Source: Zeimonas sediminis
Lineage (GTDB): Bacteria > Pseudomonadota > Gammaproteobacteria > Burkholderiales > Burkholderiaceae_E
Reading direction: 5' to 3'
Assembly (NCBI RefSeq): GCF_023721795.1
Contig: NZ_JAMQYE010000001.1
Location: 3,135,671-3,199,670 of the forward strand
Length of the DNA stretch: 64,000 bases
Under the pieces are notes generated by a model. That model did not search any database and had not been told where the DNA came from. It saw nothing but the letters and a program-made list of their open reading frames with translations. Every line of letters begins with the position of its first letter. Position 1 is the first letter of the stretch. Below, piece by piece: positions 38,507 through 46,132 of the stretch. The position numbers and the translations under genes are program-made.

Positions 38507-40138
38507 CTACCGGCCTGGGAGGGCCAGCGCGCGCGTCAGCGCGGCACGGACCTTGCCCGCGTCGAAGCCTCGCCAGCGCGCCGCCACGTACTGGTCGGGG
38601 CGGATCAGGTAGCAGGTGCCGGGCTTCGCGTCGTAGCGCGCGGCCAGCAGGCCTTCGCTGTCGCGGAAGTCGCGGCCCTCGCATAGCAGCCGCGGCCGGA
38701 TCGCGCCCACCGCGAGCGCGTCCACGGCGCCCGGGTCGGCCGGCGGCTCGCCGAAGCACAACAAGGTGAATCGGTCGCCCAGCATGTCGAGCAGCCAGGC
38801 CGGCTTGCCGTCGCGCTCGATCGGCGCGTCGGCGCAGTTCGTGCCGGGGCGCATCGCGCCTTCGAAGGCGGCCTCGTCGGGCGTGTTGAGCGGCGAATCG
38901 GGGTAGGGCGTGGGCGTCGACAGCCGGCCGCTGTTGACCAGCCCGCGCGCGAACGGTTCGCTGCGTGCAAGGTCCAGCACCGCGTTGCGATAGACCAGAC
39001 TCGCCGCGTTCTTCGGCGAGATGAAGTCGGTGGCCCGGGTCGAGTTCAGGATGTTGTCGTCGGCGGCCAGCGCGCGCTCGACATGGTAGCTGTCGAGCAA
39101 GGCCTCCGGGGCCTGGCCCTGGATGACCAGGGCGAGTTTCCAGGCCAGGTTGTCGGTGTCCTGCACGCCGCTGTTCGCACCGCGCGCGCCGAAAGGCGAG
39201 ACCTGGTGGGCGGCGTCGCCGGCGAACAGCACTCGGCCATGGCGGAAGCGGTCGATCCGGCGGCACGCGAACTGGTAGATCGACACCCACTCGAGCTCGA
39301 ACTCGGCCTCGGGGCCCAGCATCGCGCGGATGCGCGGGATCACGTTCTCGGGCTTCTTCTCCTCGACGGGGTCCGCGTCGGGCCCCAGCTGGAAGTCGAT
39401 GCGCCAGACGTCGTCGGCCTGCTTGTGCAGCAGCACCGACTGGCCCCGATGGAAGGGCGGGTCGAACCAGAACCAGCGCTCCGGTGGGAAGCCGGCCTTC
39501 ATGATCACGTCGGCGATCAGGAAGCGGTCGTGGAAGACCTGGCCGCTGAAGGCCGCGCCGACCATGCCGCGCAGGCTGCTGTTGGCGCCGTCGCAGGCGA
39601 CGAGCCATTCGGCCTGCATCGCGAAGTCGCCGTCGGGCGTTTCCACGGTGAGCGCCACGTGGTCGGGCCTGGGCTCCAGCGCGGTGACCTTGTGCTTCCA
39701 GCGCAGCTCGATGTCGGGATGCGACTCGCAGGCCTCGACCAGGTATTGCTCCAGGTAGTACTGCTGCAGGTTGATCATCGCCGGCAGCTTGTGCCCGGAC
39801 TCCGGGAGCAGGTCGAAGGAGTAGACCGGGTCGTCGCGGAAGAACACCCGGCCCACCTTCCAGTTCACCCCCTTGTCGACCATGCGCGACGCGCAGCCGA
39901 GCCGGTCCCAGATCTCGAGCGGGCGCTTGGCGAAGCAGATCGCCCGCGAGCCGACGCTGACCGTATTGTTGTCGTCGAGCACGACGACCTTGAGTCCGCG
40001 CGCCGCCAGGTCGAGCGCGCCGGTCAGCCCGACCGGGCCCGCGCCCACCACGACGACCGGGTGGCGTTGCGGCTCGCCGGAGGCCTGCTCGCCGGATCGG
40101 CGGTAGGCGAACTCCGGATAGGTGAATGTCTGCTGCAT
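38507..40138 (-). CDS. FAD-dependent aromatic monooxygenase (MhpA-like)
   Basis: A 543-residue class A flavin monooxygenase. The N-terminal dinucleotide fold is VVVGAGPVGLTGALDLAARG (about residues 29-48), the second FAD motif is LFAGDAAHQVSPFGARGANS, and the middle motif LVACDGANSSLRGMVG is also present. A degenerate thioredoxin-like C-terminus follows. The group hydroxylates phenolic rings such as 3-(3-hydroxyphenyl)propionate, but the substrate here cannot be read from sequence. It lies between a VOC protein and a DUF2783 protein, opposite a MarR regulator, which points to an inducible catabolic step. Confidence 0.88.
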   Translation of the reverse strand: MQQTFTYPEFAYRRSGEQASGEPQRHPVVVVGAGPVGLTGALDLAARGLKVVVLDDNNTVSVGSRAICFAKRPLEIWDRLGCASRMVDKGVNWKVGRVFFRDDPVYSFDLLPESGHKLPAMINLQQYYLEQYLVEACESHPDIELRWKHKVTALEPRPDHVALTVETPDGDFAMQAEWLVACDGANSSLRGMVGAAFSGQVFHDRFLIADVIMKAGFPPERWFWFDPPFHRGQSVLLHKQADDVWRIDFQLGPDADPVEEKKPENVIPRIRAMLGPEAEFELEWVSIYQFACRRIDRFRHGRVLFAGDAAHQVSPFGARGANSGVQDTDNLAWKLALVIQGQAPEALLDSYHVERALAADDNILNSTRATDFISPKNAASLVYRNAVLDLARSEPFARGLVNSGRLSTPTPYPDSPLNTPDEAAFEGAMRPGTNCADAPIERDGKPAWLLDMLGDRFTLLCFGEPPADPGAVDALAVGAIRPRLLCEGRDFRDSEGLLAARYDAKPGTCYLIRPDQYVAARWRGFDAGKVRAALTRALALPGR

Positions 40139-40245
40139 GCCTGTCTCTCTCCTCTGCGGCCGGGTCGCCCGGTGCGCAGCCGGGGCGGGGCCGTGTCCCG
40201 CGGTCCGTGGCGCGGCGCGCTTGCGCCAGCCACGGCCTGCCGCGT

Positions 40246-40782
40246 TCAGCTCGCGAATTCCTTCTCGTGCATCCAGGCGGCGTGCTTGGGCGCGCGCTTG
40301 GTCCGCGTCCACTCCTCGAGCATCGCCCACTTCACTTCGTCGAGTTTCGCATGCATCTCGGGCGTACCGACATCTGCGGCCAGTTCCAGGCGGTGGCCGT
40401 TCGGGTCGAAGAAATAGATCGACTTGAAGATCGTGTGGTCGGTCGGGCCGATCACGTTCACGCCGTTGGCCTCGAGCCGGGCCTTCGCCTGGAGCAGGTC
40501 CTGCTCGCTGTCGACCTTGAACGCGATGTGCTGCACCCAGGCGGGCGTGTTCGGGTCGCGGCCCATCGGCGGCGAGTTCGGGATCTCGAAGAAGGCGAGG
40601 ACGTTGCCGCCGCCCGCGTCCAGGAACAGGTGCATGTAGGGGTCGGGTTCGTGGGTCGACGGCACCTGGTCCTCGGCGATCGCGAGGATGAAGTCCATGC
40701 CCAGGTTCTTCGTGTACCAGTCGACGGTTTCCTTCGCGTCGCGGCACCGGTAGGCGACGTGGTGTATCCGGTTCAGCTTCAT
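40246..40782 (-). CDS. VOC-family protein (glyoxalase/extradiol dioxygenase-like)
   Basis: A 178-residue protein with the paired beta-alpha-beta-beta-beta modules of the vicinal oxygen chelate superfamily. Likely metal ligands are a histidine in RIHHVAYRCRD, the histidine in WVQHIAFKVDS, and the glutamate in NGHRLELAAD. It could be a ring-cleavage dioxygenase or a lyase for the product of the neighbouring monooxygenase; this is inference from context. GAGGAG lies seven bases before the ATG. The promoter contains a palindrome that probably binds the divergent MarR protein. Confidence 0.85.
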   Translation of the reverse strand: MKLNRIHHVAYRCRDAKETVDWYTKNLGMDFILAIAEDQVPSTHEPDPYMHLFLDAGGGNVLAFFEIPNSPPMGRDPNTPAWVQHIAFKVDSEQDLLQAKARLEANGVNVIGPTDHTIFKSIYFFDPNGHRLELAADVGTPEMHAKLDEVKWAMLEEWTRTKRAPKHAAWMHEKEFAS

Positions 40783-40831
40783 CGTGGTCTCCTCGCGGTT
40801 CGTGGCGGATGGCGCACCCGCAGCGGACCAA

Positions 40832-40861
40832 ATGGTAACGGACGTTACGAATAGCGGTCAA
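40832..40861 (-). promoter_or_regulatory. Promoter of the VOC-monooxygenase operon
   Basis: On the minus strand TTGACC (40861-40856) and TACCAT (40837-40832) are 18 bases apart. The palindrome at 40835-40848 lies between and over the -10. A leader of about 43 bases with GAGGAG would precede the VOC gene. A bound repressor here would block polymerase directly. Confidence 0.65.
40835..40848. promoter_or_regulatory. MarR-type operator O1
   Basis: Perfect six-base arms GTAACG and CGTTAC are separated by two bases, inside the VOC promoter. A near copy (GTCACG..AGTTAC) covers the marR start codon 134 bases away. The pairing of the two sites implies that the encoded MarR protein represses both directions (inference). 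Confidence 0.6.
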
Positions 40862-40930
40862 GCCCGCCGCGAAGCGAAGGGCGCGCGATTCGTCTGGAGA
40901 TATATCGATTCAAAGAAATCCATCCGGAGA

Positions 40931-40960
40931 TTGCCTCTCCCGGCCTGTCGCGCTTATATT
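40931..40960 (+). promoter_or_regulatory. Promoter of marR gene, probably leaderless
   Basis: TTGCCT (40931-40936) and TATATT (40955-40960) are separated by 18 bases. The -10 ends six bases before the ATG at 40967, so the start site should coincide with the start codon. Operator O2 covers this position. Confidence 0.6.
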
Positions 40961-40966
40961 GAAGAA

Positions 40967-41446
40967 ATGTCACGAAAGTTACCAAAAGGCGAGGCCGCGC
41001 TTCCGCTCGTCCTGCAGGACTTCCTGCCCTACCGTCTGGCCGTGCTGGCCGAGGCGGTCAGCAGGTCGATCGCGCAGGTCTACACCGCGCGATTCGACCT
41101 GAGCCGCGACGAGTGGCGCGTGCTGGCCGCGCTGGCCGAGACCGGCACGATGAAGACCCGCGACGCGGCGCTCTACGCCACGCTGGACAAGATGCAGGTC
41201 AGCCGGGCAGTCGCCGGCCTGGAGCGCGCCGGGCTGATCGACCGCGAGGAGGACGCCGGGGACCGGCGCAACCGGATCCTGACCCTGACCCCGGCCGGCC
41301 GCGCGCTGCTGCGCAGGCTCACCCCGATGGTGCAGGCGCGCGAGGACTTCCTGCTGGAGGCGCTCGAGCCGGAAGAGCTAGCGGTGCTCGACCGGGCGAT
41401 CGACCGGCTGCTCGAACGCGCGCGGCAGCTGGAGCGGCAGGGCTGA
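40967..41446 (+). CDS. MarR-family transcriptional regulator
   Basis: A 159-residue winged-helix regulator. The recognition region is around TRDAALYATLDKMQVSRAVAGLERAG (about residues 60-85) and the wing around EDAGDRRNRILTLTPAGR, both standard for MarR. It is transcribed away from the VOC/monooxygenase/DUF2783 genes. The ATG and the next five codons lie in operator O2, so autorepression is likely. MarR proteins of this type respond to aromatic ligands. The ATG at 40967 is preferred over upstream frames because it starts the conserved domain. Confidence 0.92.
   Translation: MSRKLPKGEAALPLVLQDFLPYRLAVLAEAVSRSIAQVYTARFDLSRDEWRVLAALAETGTMKTRDAALYATLDKMQVSRAVAGLERAGLIDREEDAGDRRNRILTLTPAGRALLRRLTPMVQAREDFLLEALEPEELAVLDRAIDRLLERARQLERQG
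40969..40982. promoter_or_regulatory. MarR-type operator O2 overlapping the marR start
   Basis: GTCACG then two bases then AGTTAC resembles operator O1 (GTAACG/CGTTAC) with two changed bases. It starts at the third base of the marR ATG. If the message is leaderless, the site covers the transcription start, a good position for autorepression. Confidence 0.5.
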
Positions 41447-41532
41447 CTGGATGATGGGGAAGGGAGAAGGGGGGAAGGGAGCGAGGAGCGGCGTTGCGCG
41501 GGCGGTCGAGAGGGTCCGCGCCGGGCGTGCCG

Positions 41533-41538
41533 TAGAAT
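41533..41538 (+). promoter_or_regulatory. -10-like box of tRNA-Thr
   Basis: TAGAAT ends 18 bases before the mature tRNA 5' end, a normal distance for a tRNA promoter with a short 5' leader. The -35 is not clear. The preceding 41447-41532 is purine-rich and shows nothing else. Confidence 0.5.
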
Positions 41539-41556
41539 CGAGGGCTGCTTTCCTTC

Positions 41557-41632
41557 GCCGCTTTAGCTCAGTTGGTAGAGCAACCGCCTTGTAAGCGGTA
41601 GGTCGTCAGTTCGAATCCGACAAGCGGCACCA
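41557..41632 (+). tRNA. tRNA-Thr (anticodon UGU)
   Basis: A complete 76-base cloverleaf. The acceptor stem GCCGCTT pairs with AAGCGGC, the D-arm has AGCTCAGTTGGTAGAGC, the anticodon stem ACCGC/GCGGT encloses the loop CTTGTAA (anticodon TGT, reading ACA), the T-loop is TTCGAAT, and the 3' CCA is encoded. It stands alone. No integrase gene or repeated 3' tRNA fragment was seen nearby. Confidence 0.97.
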
Positions 41633-41660
41633 GTTTCCCCACCGCCCGCGGGCGCCACGC

Positions 41661-41691
41661 TCGGATCGGCCGGCGGCGATCGCCGATCCGA
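41661..41691. repeat. Inverted repeat between tRNA-Thr and aldehyde dehydrogenase
   Basis: Ten-base perfect arms TCGGATCGGC and GCCGATCCGA flank an 11-base loop. It could end the tRNA transcript, but no T-run follows. Regulatory use upstream of the dehydrogenase gene is equally possible. Confidence 0.35.
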
Positions 41692-41726
41692 CGAAGTCCC
41701 TCCGGGCTCGCGACCGAGGAACCGAC

Positions 41727-43229
41727 ATGACCGCGAATTCCGATCCTTCCGGCGGCTATCCCGAAGGCCTGATCGAATCCCGGATGCTGATCGGCGGCAA
41801 GTGGGTCGACGCCGCCGACGGCCGCGCCATCGACATCGAGGCGCCCGCCCGCAAGCAGCCGATCGGGCGCGTGCCGCGCGGCGCGGCCGAGGACGTCGAC
41901 CGTGCGGTCCGCGCGGCGGCCGCGGCCTTCGACGACTGGCGGCGCCGGCCCGCGCGCGAGCGCGGCGCGCTGGTGCTGAAGATCGCGGAAGGGCTCGCCG
42001 CCCGCGCAGAGCGCATCGCCCGCACCCAGGCGCTGGAGACCGGCAACGCGCTGCGCACGCAGACCCGTCCCGAGGCGCTGCTGGCGGCCGATGCCTTCCG
42101 CTACTTCGGCGGCCTGGCCGGCGAGACCAAGGGCGAGACGATCCCGTTGGGCGAGCACACGCTCAGCTACACCCGGCGCGAGCCGATCGGCGTGGTCGGC
42201 GCGATCGTTCCCTGGAACGCGCCGGTCTCGCTGTCGGCGATGAAGATCGCGCCGGCGATCGCCGCCGGCAACACGATCGTGCTGAAGGCCGCCGAGGACG
42301 CGCCGCTCGCGGTGCTGCTGATCGCCGAGGTCTGCGCCGAGCACCTGCCGCCCGGCGTGGTCAACGTGATCACCGGCTACGGCCCCGAGGCCGGCGCTGC
42401 GCTGGCCGAGCACCCGCTGGTGGGCAAGCTGTCCTTCACCGGCTCCACCCAGGTGGGCAAGCTGGTCATGCACGCTGCGGCGGAGCGGATCGTGCCGGTG
42501 TCGCTCGAGCTGGGCGGCAAGAGCCCGAGCATCGTCTATCCCGACGTGATGGACGATGGCGGCGACTGGGCGGTCGACTGCGTGATGGCCTCGATGCGCT
42601 TCACGCGGCAGAGCCAGTCGTGCACCGCCGGCTCGCGGCTGTTCCTGCACGAGTCGATCTACGACCGCTTCCTCGAGAAGCTCGCCGCGAAGGCGCAGGC
42701 CCTGAAGATCGGCGACCCGCTCGACGAGGCCAGCGACGTCGGCGCCCTGATCAACGGCAAGCAGTTCCGCCGCGTGTGCGATTACATCGAGGACGGCATC
42801 GAGCGCAACCCCGGCCGGCTGGTCTGCGGGGGCCTGCCGCCCACCGAAGGCCCGCTGGCGCGCGGCTGGTTCACGATCCCCACGGTCATCGCCGGCGTGT
42901 CCAACGAATGGCGGCTCGCGCGCGAGGAGATCTTCGGCCCGGTGCTGGTCGCGATCCCCTGGAAGGACGAGGAAGACGCGATCCGGATGGCCAACGATTC
43001 GCACTACGGGCTGGCCGGCTACGTGTTCAGCCGCGACCTGGCCCGCGGCCTGCGCGCCGCGCACCGGATCGAATCGGGCTGGGTCCAGGTGAACCAGGGC
43101 GGCGGCCAGTCGCTCGGCCAGCCCTACGGCGGTTTCAAGCAGAGCGGCCTGGGTCGCGAGTTCTCGCTCGACGGCATGCTCGAGAGCTTCACGCACCGCA
43201 AGGCCGTCACCGTCAACCTGGCGACCTGA
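41727..43229 (+). CDS. Aldehyde dehydrogenase family protein
   Basis: A 500-residue NAD(P)-dependent aldehyde dehydrogenase. The catalytic cysteine is in RQSQSCTAGSRLF (near 295), the general base glutamate in VSLELGGKSPSIVY, the cofactor-binding FTGSTQVGK is intact, and the asparagine is in VPWNAP. Substrate is unknown; relatives oxidise betaine aldehyde, aromatic or short aliphatic aldehydes. GAGGAA precedes the ATG. It follows the tRNA gene and the MarR-regulated module but has its own leader, so joint control is not shown. An Mla-like operon follows directly. Confidence 0.93.
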   Translation: MTANSDPSGGYPEGLIESRMLIGGKWVDAADGRAIDIEAPARKQPIGRVPRGAAEDVDRAVRAAAAAFDDWRRRPARERGALVLKIAEGLAARAERIARTQALETGNALRTQTRPEALLAADAFRYFGGLAGETKGETIPLGEHTLSYTRREPIGVVGAIVPWNAPVSLSAMKIAPAIAAGNTIVLKAAEDAPLAVLLIAEVCAEHLPPGVVNVITGYGPEAGAALAEHPLVGKLSFTGSTQVGKLVMHAAAERIVPVSLELGGKSPSIVYPDVMDDGGDWAVDCVMASMRFTRQSQSCTAGSRLFLHESIYDRFLEKLAAKAQALKIGDPLDEASDVGALINGKQFRRVCDYIEDGIERNPGRLVCGGLPPTEGPLARGWFTIPTVIAGVSNEWRLAREEIFGPVLVAIPWKDEEDAIRMANDSHYGLAGYVFSRDLARGLRAAHRIESGWVQVNQGGGQSLGQPYGGFKQSGLGREFSLDGMLESFTHRKAVTVNLAT

Positions 43230-43239
43230 GGGGCAAGGG

Positions 43240-44373
43240 CTGGACGGGGCCGCTCAGGACTGCCGGATCGAGGCCGGCGACGGCGGGCCGCTGCTGCGCC
43301 TGTCGGGCGCGTGGCGCCTGGCGCGGCTGACGGAGCTCGACGCGGCGCTGCAGGCGCTTGATCGAAGCGATCGGGCCGCCGGCTCCGTGGCCGCGATCGA
43401 CGGCTCGGCGCTCGAGGCGCTGGACACCGCGGCTGCGCTGCTGCTGTGCCGCTGGCTCCGGTCGGCGGGCGTCGATCCGCAGGCCGTTCCGCTGCGGGCC
43501 TTCGATCCGCGTCACGAGCGGGTGCTGCGCATGGTCGCGGGCACTGCCGGCGTCGCCGTGCCGCGCCCGCACCGCCGGCCGCCGGCGCTCGCGCGCCTCG
43601 GCGCGATCGCGCATGCGTTCTGGCTTCAGCTGTCGGGGCATGTTTCCTTCCTCGGCTTCGTGCTCGTCGAACTGGGCCGGGCGCTCGCCGATCCGCGGCG
43701 CCTGCGCTGGCGCGAGCTGCTCACGCAGATGTCGCGGGTCTGCGTGAGCGCGGTGCCGGTGATCGCGCTGGTCACCGCGCTGATAGGGCTGGTCTTCGCC
43801 TACCTGCTGGGGCTGCAGGCCGAGCAGTACGGCGCCAACATCTTCGTCGTGGACGGTGTCGCGCTCGGCATGACGCGCGAGTTCTCGCCGCTGATCGTGG
43901 CAACGATCGTGGCCGGCCGATCGGGCGCCTCGTTCGCCGCCCAGCTCGGCACGATGCGGCTGAACGAGGAGACCGACGCGATCCGGGTGCTCGGCCTGTC
44001 GATCGCGCAGGTGCTCGTGGTTCCGCGGGTGCTGGCGCTGGTGCTTTCGCTGCCGCTGCTGGTCTTCGTCGGCGACATCGCGGGCCTGGCCGGCGCCGCG
44101 CTGATCGCCGACACGATGCTCGACGTGACGCCGGCGACCTTCGTCGCGCGGCTGCAGGAGGCGCTGGCGCCGCGCCACGCGGTCATCGGCCTGGTCAAGG
44201 CGCCGGTGTTCGCGCTGCTGATCGCGGTCATCGGCTGCCGGATGGGCATGACCGGCCCGCGCGACACCCGCACGATCGGCATCAATACGACCTCGACGGT
44301 CGTGCAGTCGATCGTCGGCGTGATCCTGATCGACGCGCTGTTCGCGGTGGTGCTGCAGGAGATGGGGCTGTGA
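43240..44373 (+). CDS. MlaE-type permease with N-terminal STAS domain
   Basis: A lipid ABC transporter permease. The STAS domain spans about residues 15-95 (LLRLSGAWRLARLTELDAAL, then AAIDGSALEALDTAAALLL), and the MlaE domain follows with TREFSPLIVATIVAGRSGAS as signature. No ATG, GTG or TTG lies in frame before the GTG at 43387, which would cut the STAS domain in half. I therefore place the start at CTG 43240, 11 bases after the aldehyde dehydrogenase stop and with GAGGGG upstream, giving 377 residues, normal for this fused type. The start is uncertain; the end and family are not. It overlaps the next ATPase gene. Confidence 0.8.
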   Translation: MDGAAQDCRIEAGDGGPLLRLSGAWRLARLTELDAALQALDRSDRAAGSVAAIDGSALEALDTAAALLLCRWLRSAGVDPQAVPLRAFDPRHERVLRMVAGTAGVAVPRPHRRPPALARLGAIAHAFWLQLSGHVSFLGFVLVELGRALADPRRLRWRELLTQMSRVCVSAVPVIALVTALIGLVFAYLLGLQAEQYGANIFVVDGVALGMTREFSPLIVATIVAGRSGASFAAQLGTMRLNEETDAIRVLGLSIAQVLVVPRVLALVLSLPLLVFVGDIAGLAGAALIADTMLDVTPATFVARLQEALAPRHAVIGLVKAPVFALLIAVIGCRMGMTGPRDTRTIGINTTSTVVQSIVGVILIDALFAVVLQEMGL

Positions 44374-45143
44374 GCGCCGCGCCGGTCATCGAGCTTCGCG
44401 GCATCGGGACCCGGTTCGGGAGGCAGGTCGTGCACGACGGGCTCGACCTGTCGATCGGCGCCGGCGAGCTGGTGGCGATCATCGGCGGCAGCGGCACCGG
44501 CAAGTCGGTGCTCTTGCGCGAGATCGTCGGCCTGCACAGGCCAGACGCGGGCTCGGTTCGCCTGCTCGGCGTCGACGTCTGGCAGGCCTCCGAGCCGGAG
44601 CTCGCGGCGGTGCGGCGGCGATTCGGCATGATGTTCCAGGACGGCGCGCTCTTCTCTTCGCTGACCGTGGCAGCCAACGTGGCGGTGCCGCTTCGCGAGT
44701 CCGGCCTGGTGCCCGAATCGATGATCGAGCCGCTGGTCGCGCTGCGGCTCGCGCAGGCCGGCCTGCCGCCGGACGCCGGCGCGAAGATGCCCTCGCAGCT
44801 GTCGGGCGGCATGCGCAAGCGCGCGGCGATCGCCCGCGCGCTCGCGCTCGAGCCCGAGGTGCTGTTCCTCGACGAGCCGACCTCGGGCCTGGACCCGATC
44901 ACCGCGCGCGCGTTCGACCGGCTGCTCGAGTCGCTGTGCGAGGATCTCGGCATCACCGTGGTCGTGGTCACCCACGACCTGGACACGCTCACCACGATCG
45001 CCCGCCGGATCGTCGTGCTGGGCGGCGGCCGGGTCGCGGGCGACGGCACGCTCGAGGAGGTGAGCGCGAGCGACGACCCCTGGATACGCGAATACTTCTC
45101 CAGCCGTAAGATGCCGGCTGGGGAAGAATCCGACGGACGCTGA
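44370..45143 (+). CDS. MlaF-type ABC transporter ATP-binding protein
   Basis: The ATPase of the second Mla-like transporter (257 residues). Walker A is GGSGTGKSV, the signature LSGGMRKR, Walker B VLFLDEPTSGLDP and the switch VVTHDLDT. It starts at GTG within the GTGA that ends the permease gene, so the pair is coupled. It is distinct from mlaF at 16257-17090, with only moderate similarity by eye. The MCE protein follows two bases on. Confidence 0.93.
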   Translation: MSAAPVIELRGIGTRFGRQVVHDGLDLSIGAGELVAIIGGSGTGKSVLLREIVGLHRPDAGSVRLLGVDVWQASEPELAAVRRRFGMMFQDGALFSSLTVAANVAVPLRESGLVPESMIEPLVALRLAQAGLPPDAGAKMPSQLSGGMRKRAAIARALALEPEVLFLDEPTSGLDPITARAFDRLLESLCEDLGITVVVVTHDLDTLTTIARRIVVLGGGRVAGDGTLEEVSASDDPWIREYFSSRKMPAGEESDGR

Positions 45144-45145
45144 GG

Positions 45146-46132
45146 ATGGAACCGGAAGCCCGATACACGCTGGTCGGCGCCGCGGTGCTCGCGATCGCGG
45201 CGATGCTGGTCGCCGCGCTGGTCTGGCTGTCGGGCGAGGGCGGCAGCGACTACCGCTTCTACACGATCCACTTCGAGAAGCAGTCGCTCGACGGGCTGCA
45301 GCTCGGCAGCGACGTGAACATGCGCGGCGTCAAGGTGGGCAGGGTGCAGTCCTACGCGCTGTCGCCGCAGAACATCAATCGCGTCGACGTGACGATCCGG
45401 GTGAGCCGCGACACGCCGGTCAGCCAGAACACCACCGCGGTGGTCACGCGCAACCTGGTCACCGGGCTCGCGCGGATCGACCTGGTCACGCCGGGCACGC
45501 CCGGCCCCGAACTCGTGCAGGTCCTGCCGGGCGAGGAGCACCCGGTGATCCCGGAGGGCACCTCCGGCCTCAGCCGGATCGCCGATGCGCTGGGCGAGCT
45601 CGCGGCCACCGGCGAATCGGCGCTCGGCAACCTCGACAAGCTGCTCAGCGCGGAGAACCGCGAAACGGTGATGCAGACGGTGGTGGCGGCGCGGGACCTG
45701 ATCGCCGGACTGGACAAGCGGCTCGCCCGCCTCGACGGCGTCGCCGACGGCGTCCAGCAGGCGACCGCCGCCTTTCGCGACACGGCGGTGGCCTTCCGGG
45801 ACACCGCGCGCGCCCTCGAGCAGTCCGGGCGGGAGGTCTCCGCGGCAGTCGCCTCGGCCAGCGCGCAGATCGACCCGCTGACCGCCCAGACGAAGTCGGT
45901 GCTGGCAGACCTGTCCGCCGCGGCCCGTGCGCTCGAGCGCGAGTCGGCCGCCGTGGTGCAGCGGCTCGAGACCGCCACCGATGCGGGCGCGATGGAGCTC
46001 AGGGTGACCGCGCGCGAGCTGCGCGGCAGCGCCGAGTCGCTGGCGCGGGCCGCCGAGCGCCTGGGCGATCCGGCCGCAGCGATCCTCGGGCCGTCGCAGC
46101 AGCAACTCGGGCCGGGGGAGGGCAAACGATGA
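45146..46132 (+). CDS. MCE-domain (MlaD-type) protein
   Basis: A 328-residue inner-membrane-anchored MCE protein. The anchor is at about residues 9-28, the single MCE domain follows (SLDGLQLGSDVNMRGVKVGRV at about 48-68), and the C-terminal 180 residues are Ala-rich and helical, with repeats such as RDTAVAFRDTARALE. That long helical part distinguishes it from MlaD and suggests a needle or coiled-coil extension towards the outer membrane (inference). It overlaps the lipoprotein gene by four bases. Confidence 0.92.
   Translation: MEPEARYTLVGAAVLAIAAMLVAALVWLSGEGGSDYRFYTIHFEKQSLDGLQLGSDVNMRGVKVGRVQSYALSPQNINRVDVTIRVSRDTPVSQNTTAVVTRNLVTGLARIDLVTPGTPGPELVQVLPGEEHPVIPEGTSGLSRIADALGELAATGESALGNLDKLLSAENRETVMQTVVAARDLIAGLDKRLARLDGVADGVQQATAAFRDTAVAFRDTARALEQSGREVSAAVASASAQIDPLTAQTKSVLADLSAAARALERESAAVVQRLETATDAGAMELRVTARELRGSAESLARAAERLGDPAAAILGPSQQQLGPGEGKR

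Noticed and set aside
41557-41726. tRNA-Thr as the attachment site of a genomic island
   Set aside because: No integrase, no duplicated tRNA 3' end and no composition shift were seen on either side, so there is no evidence for an integrated element.
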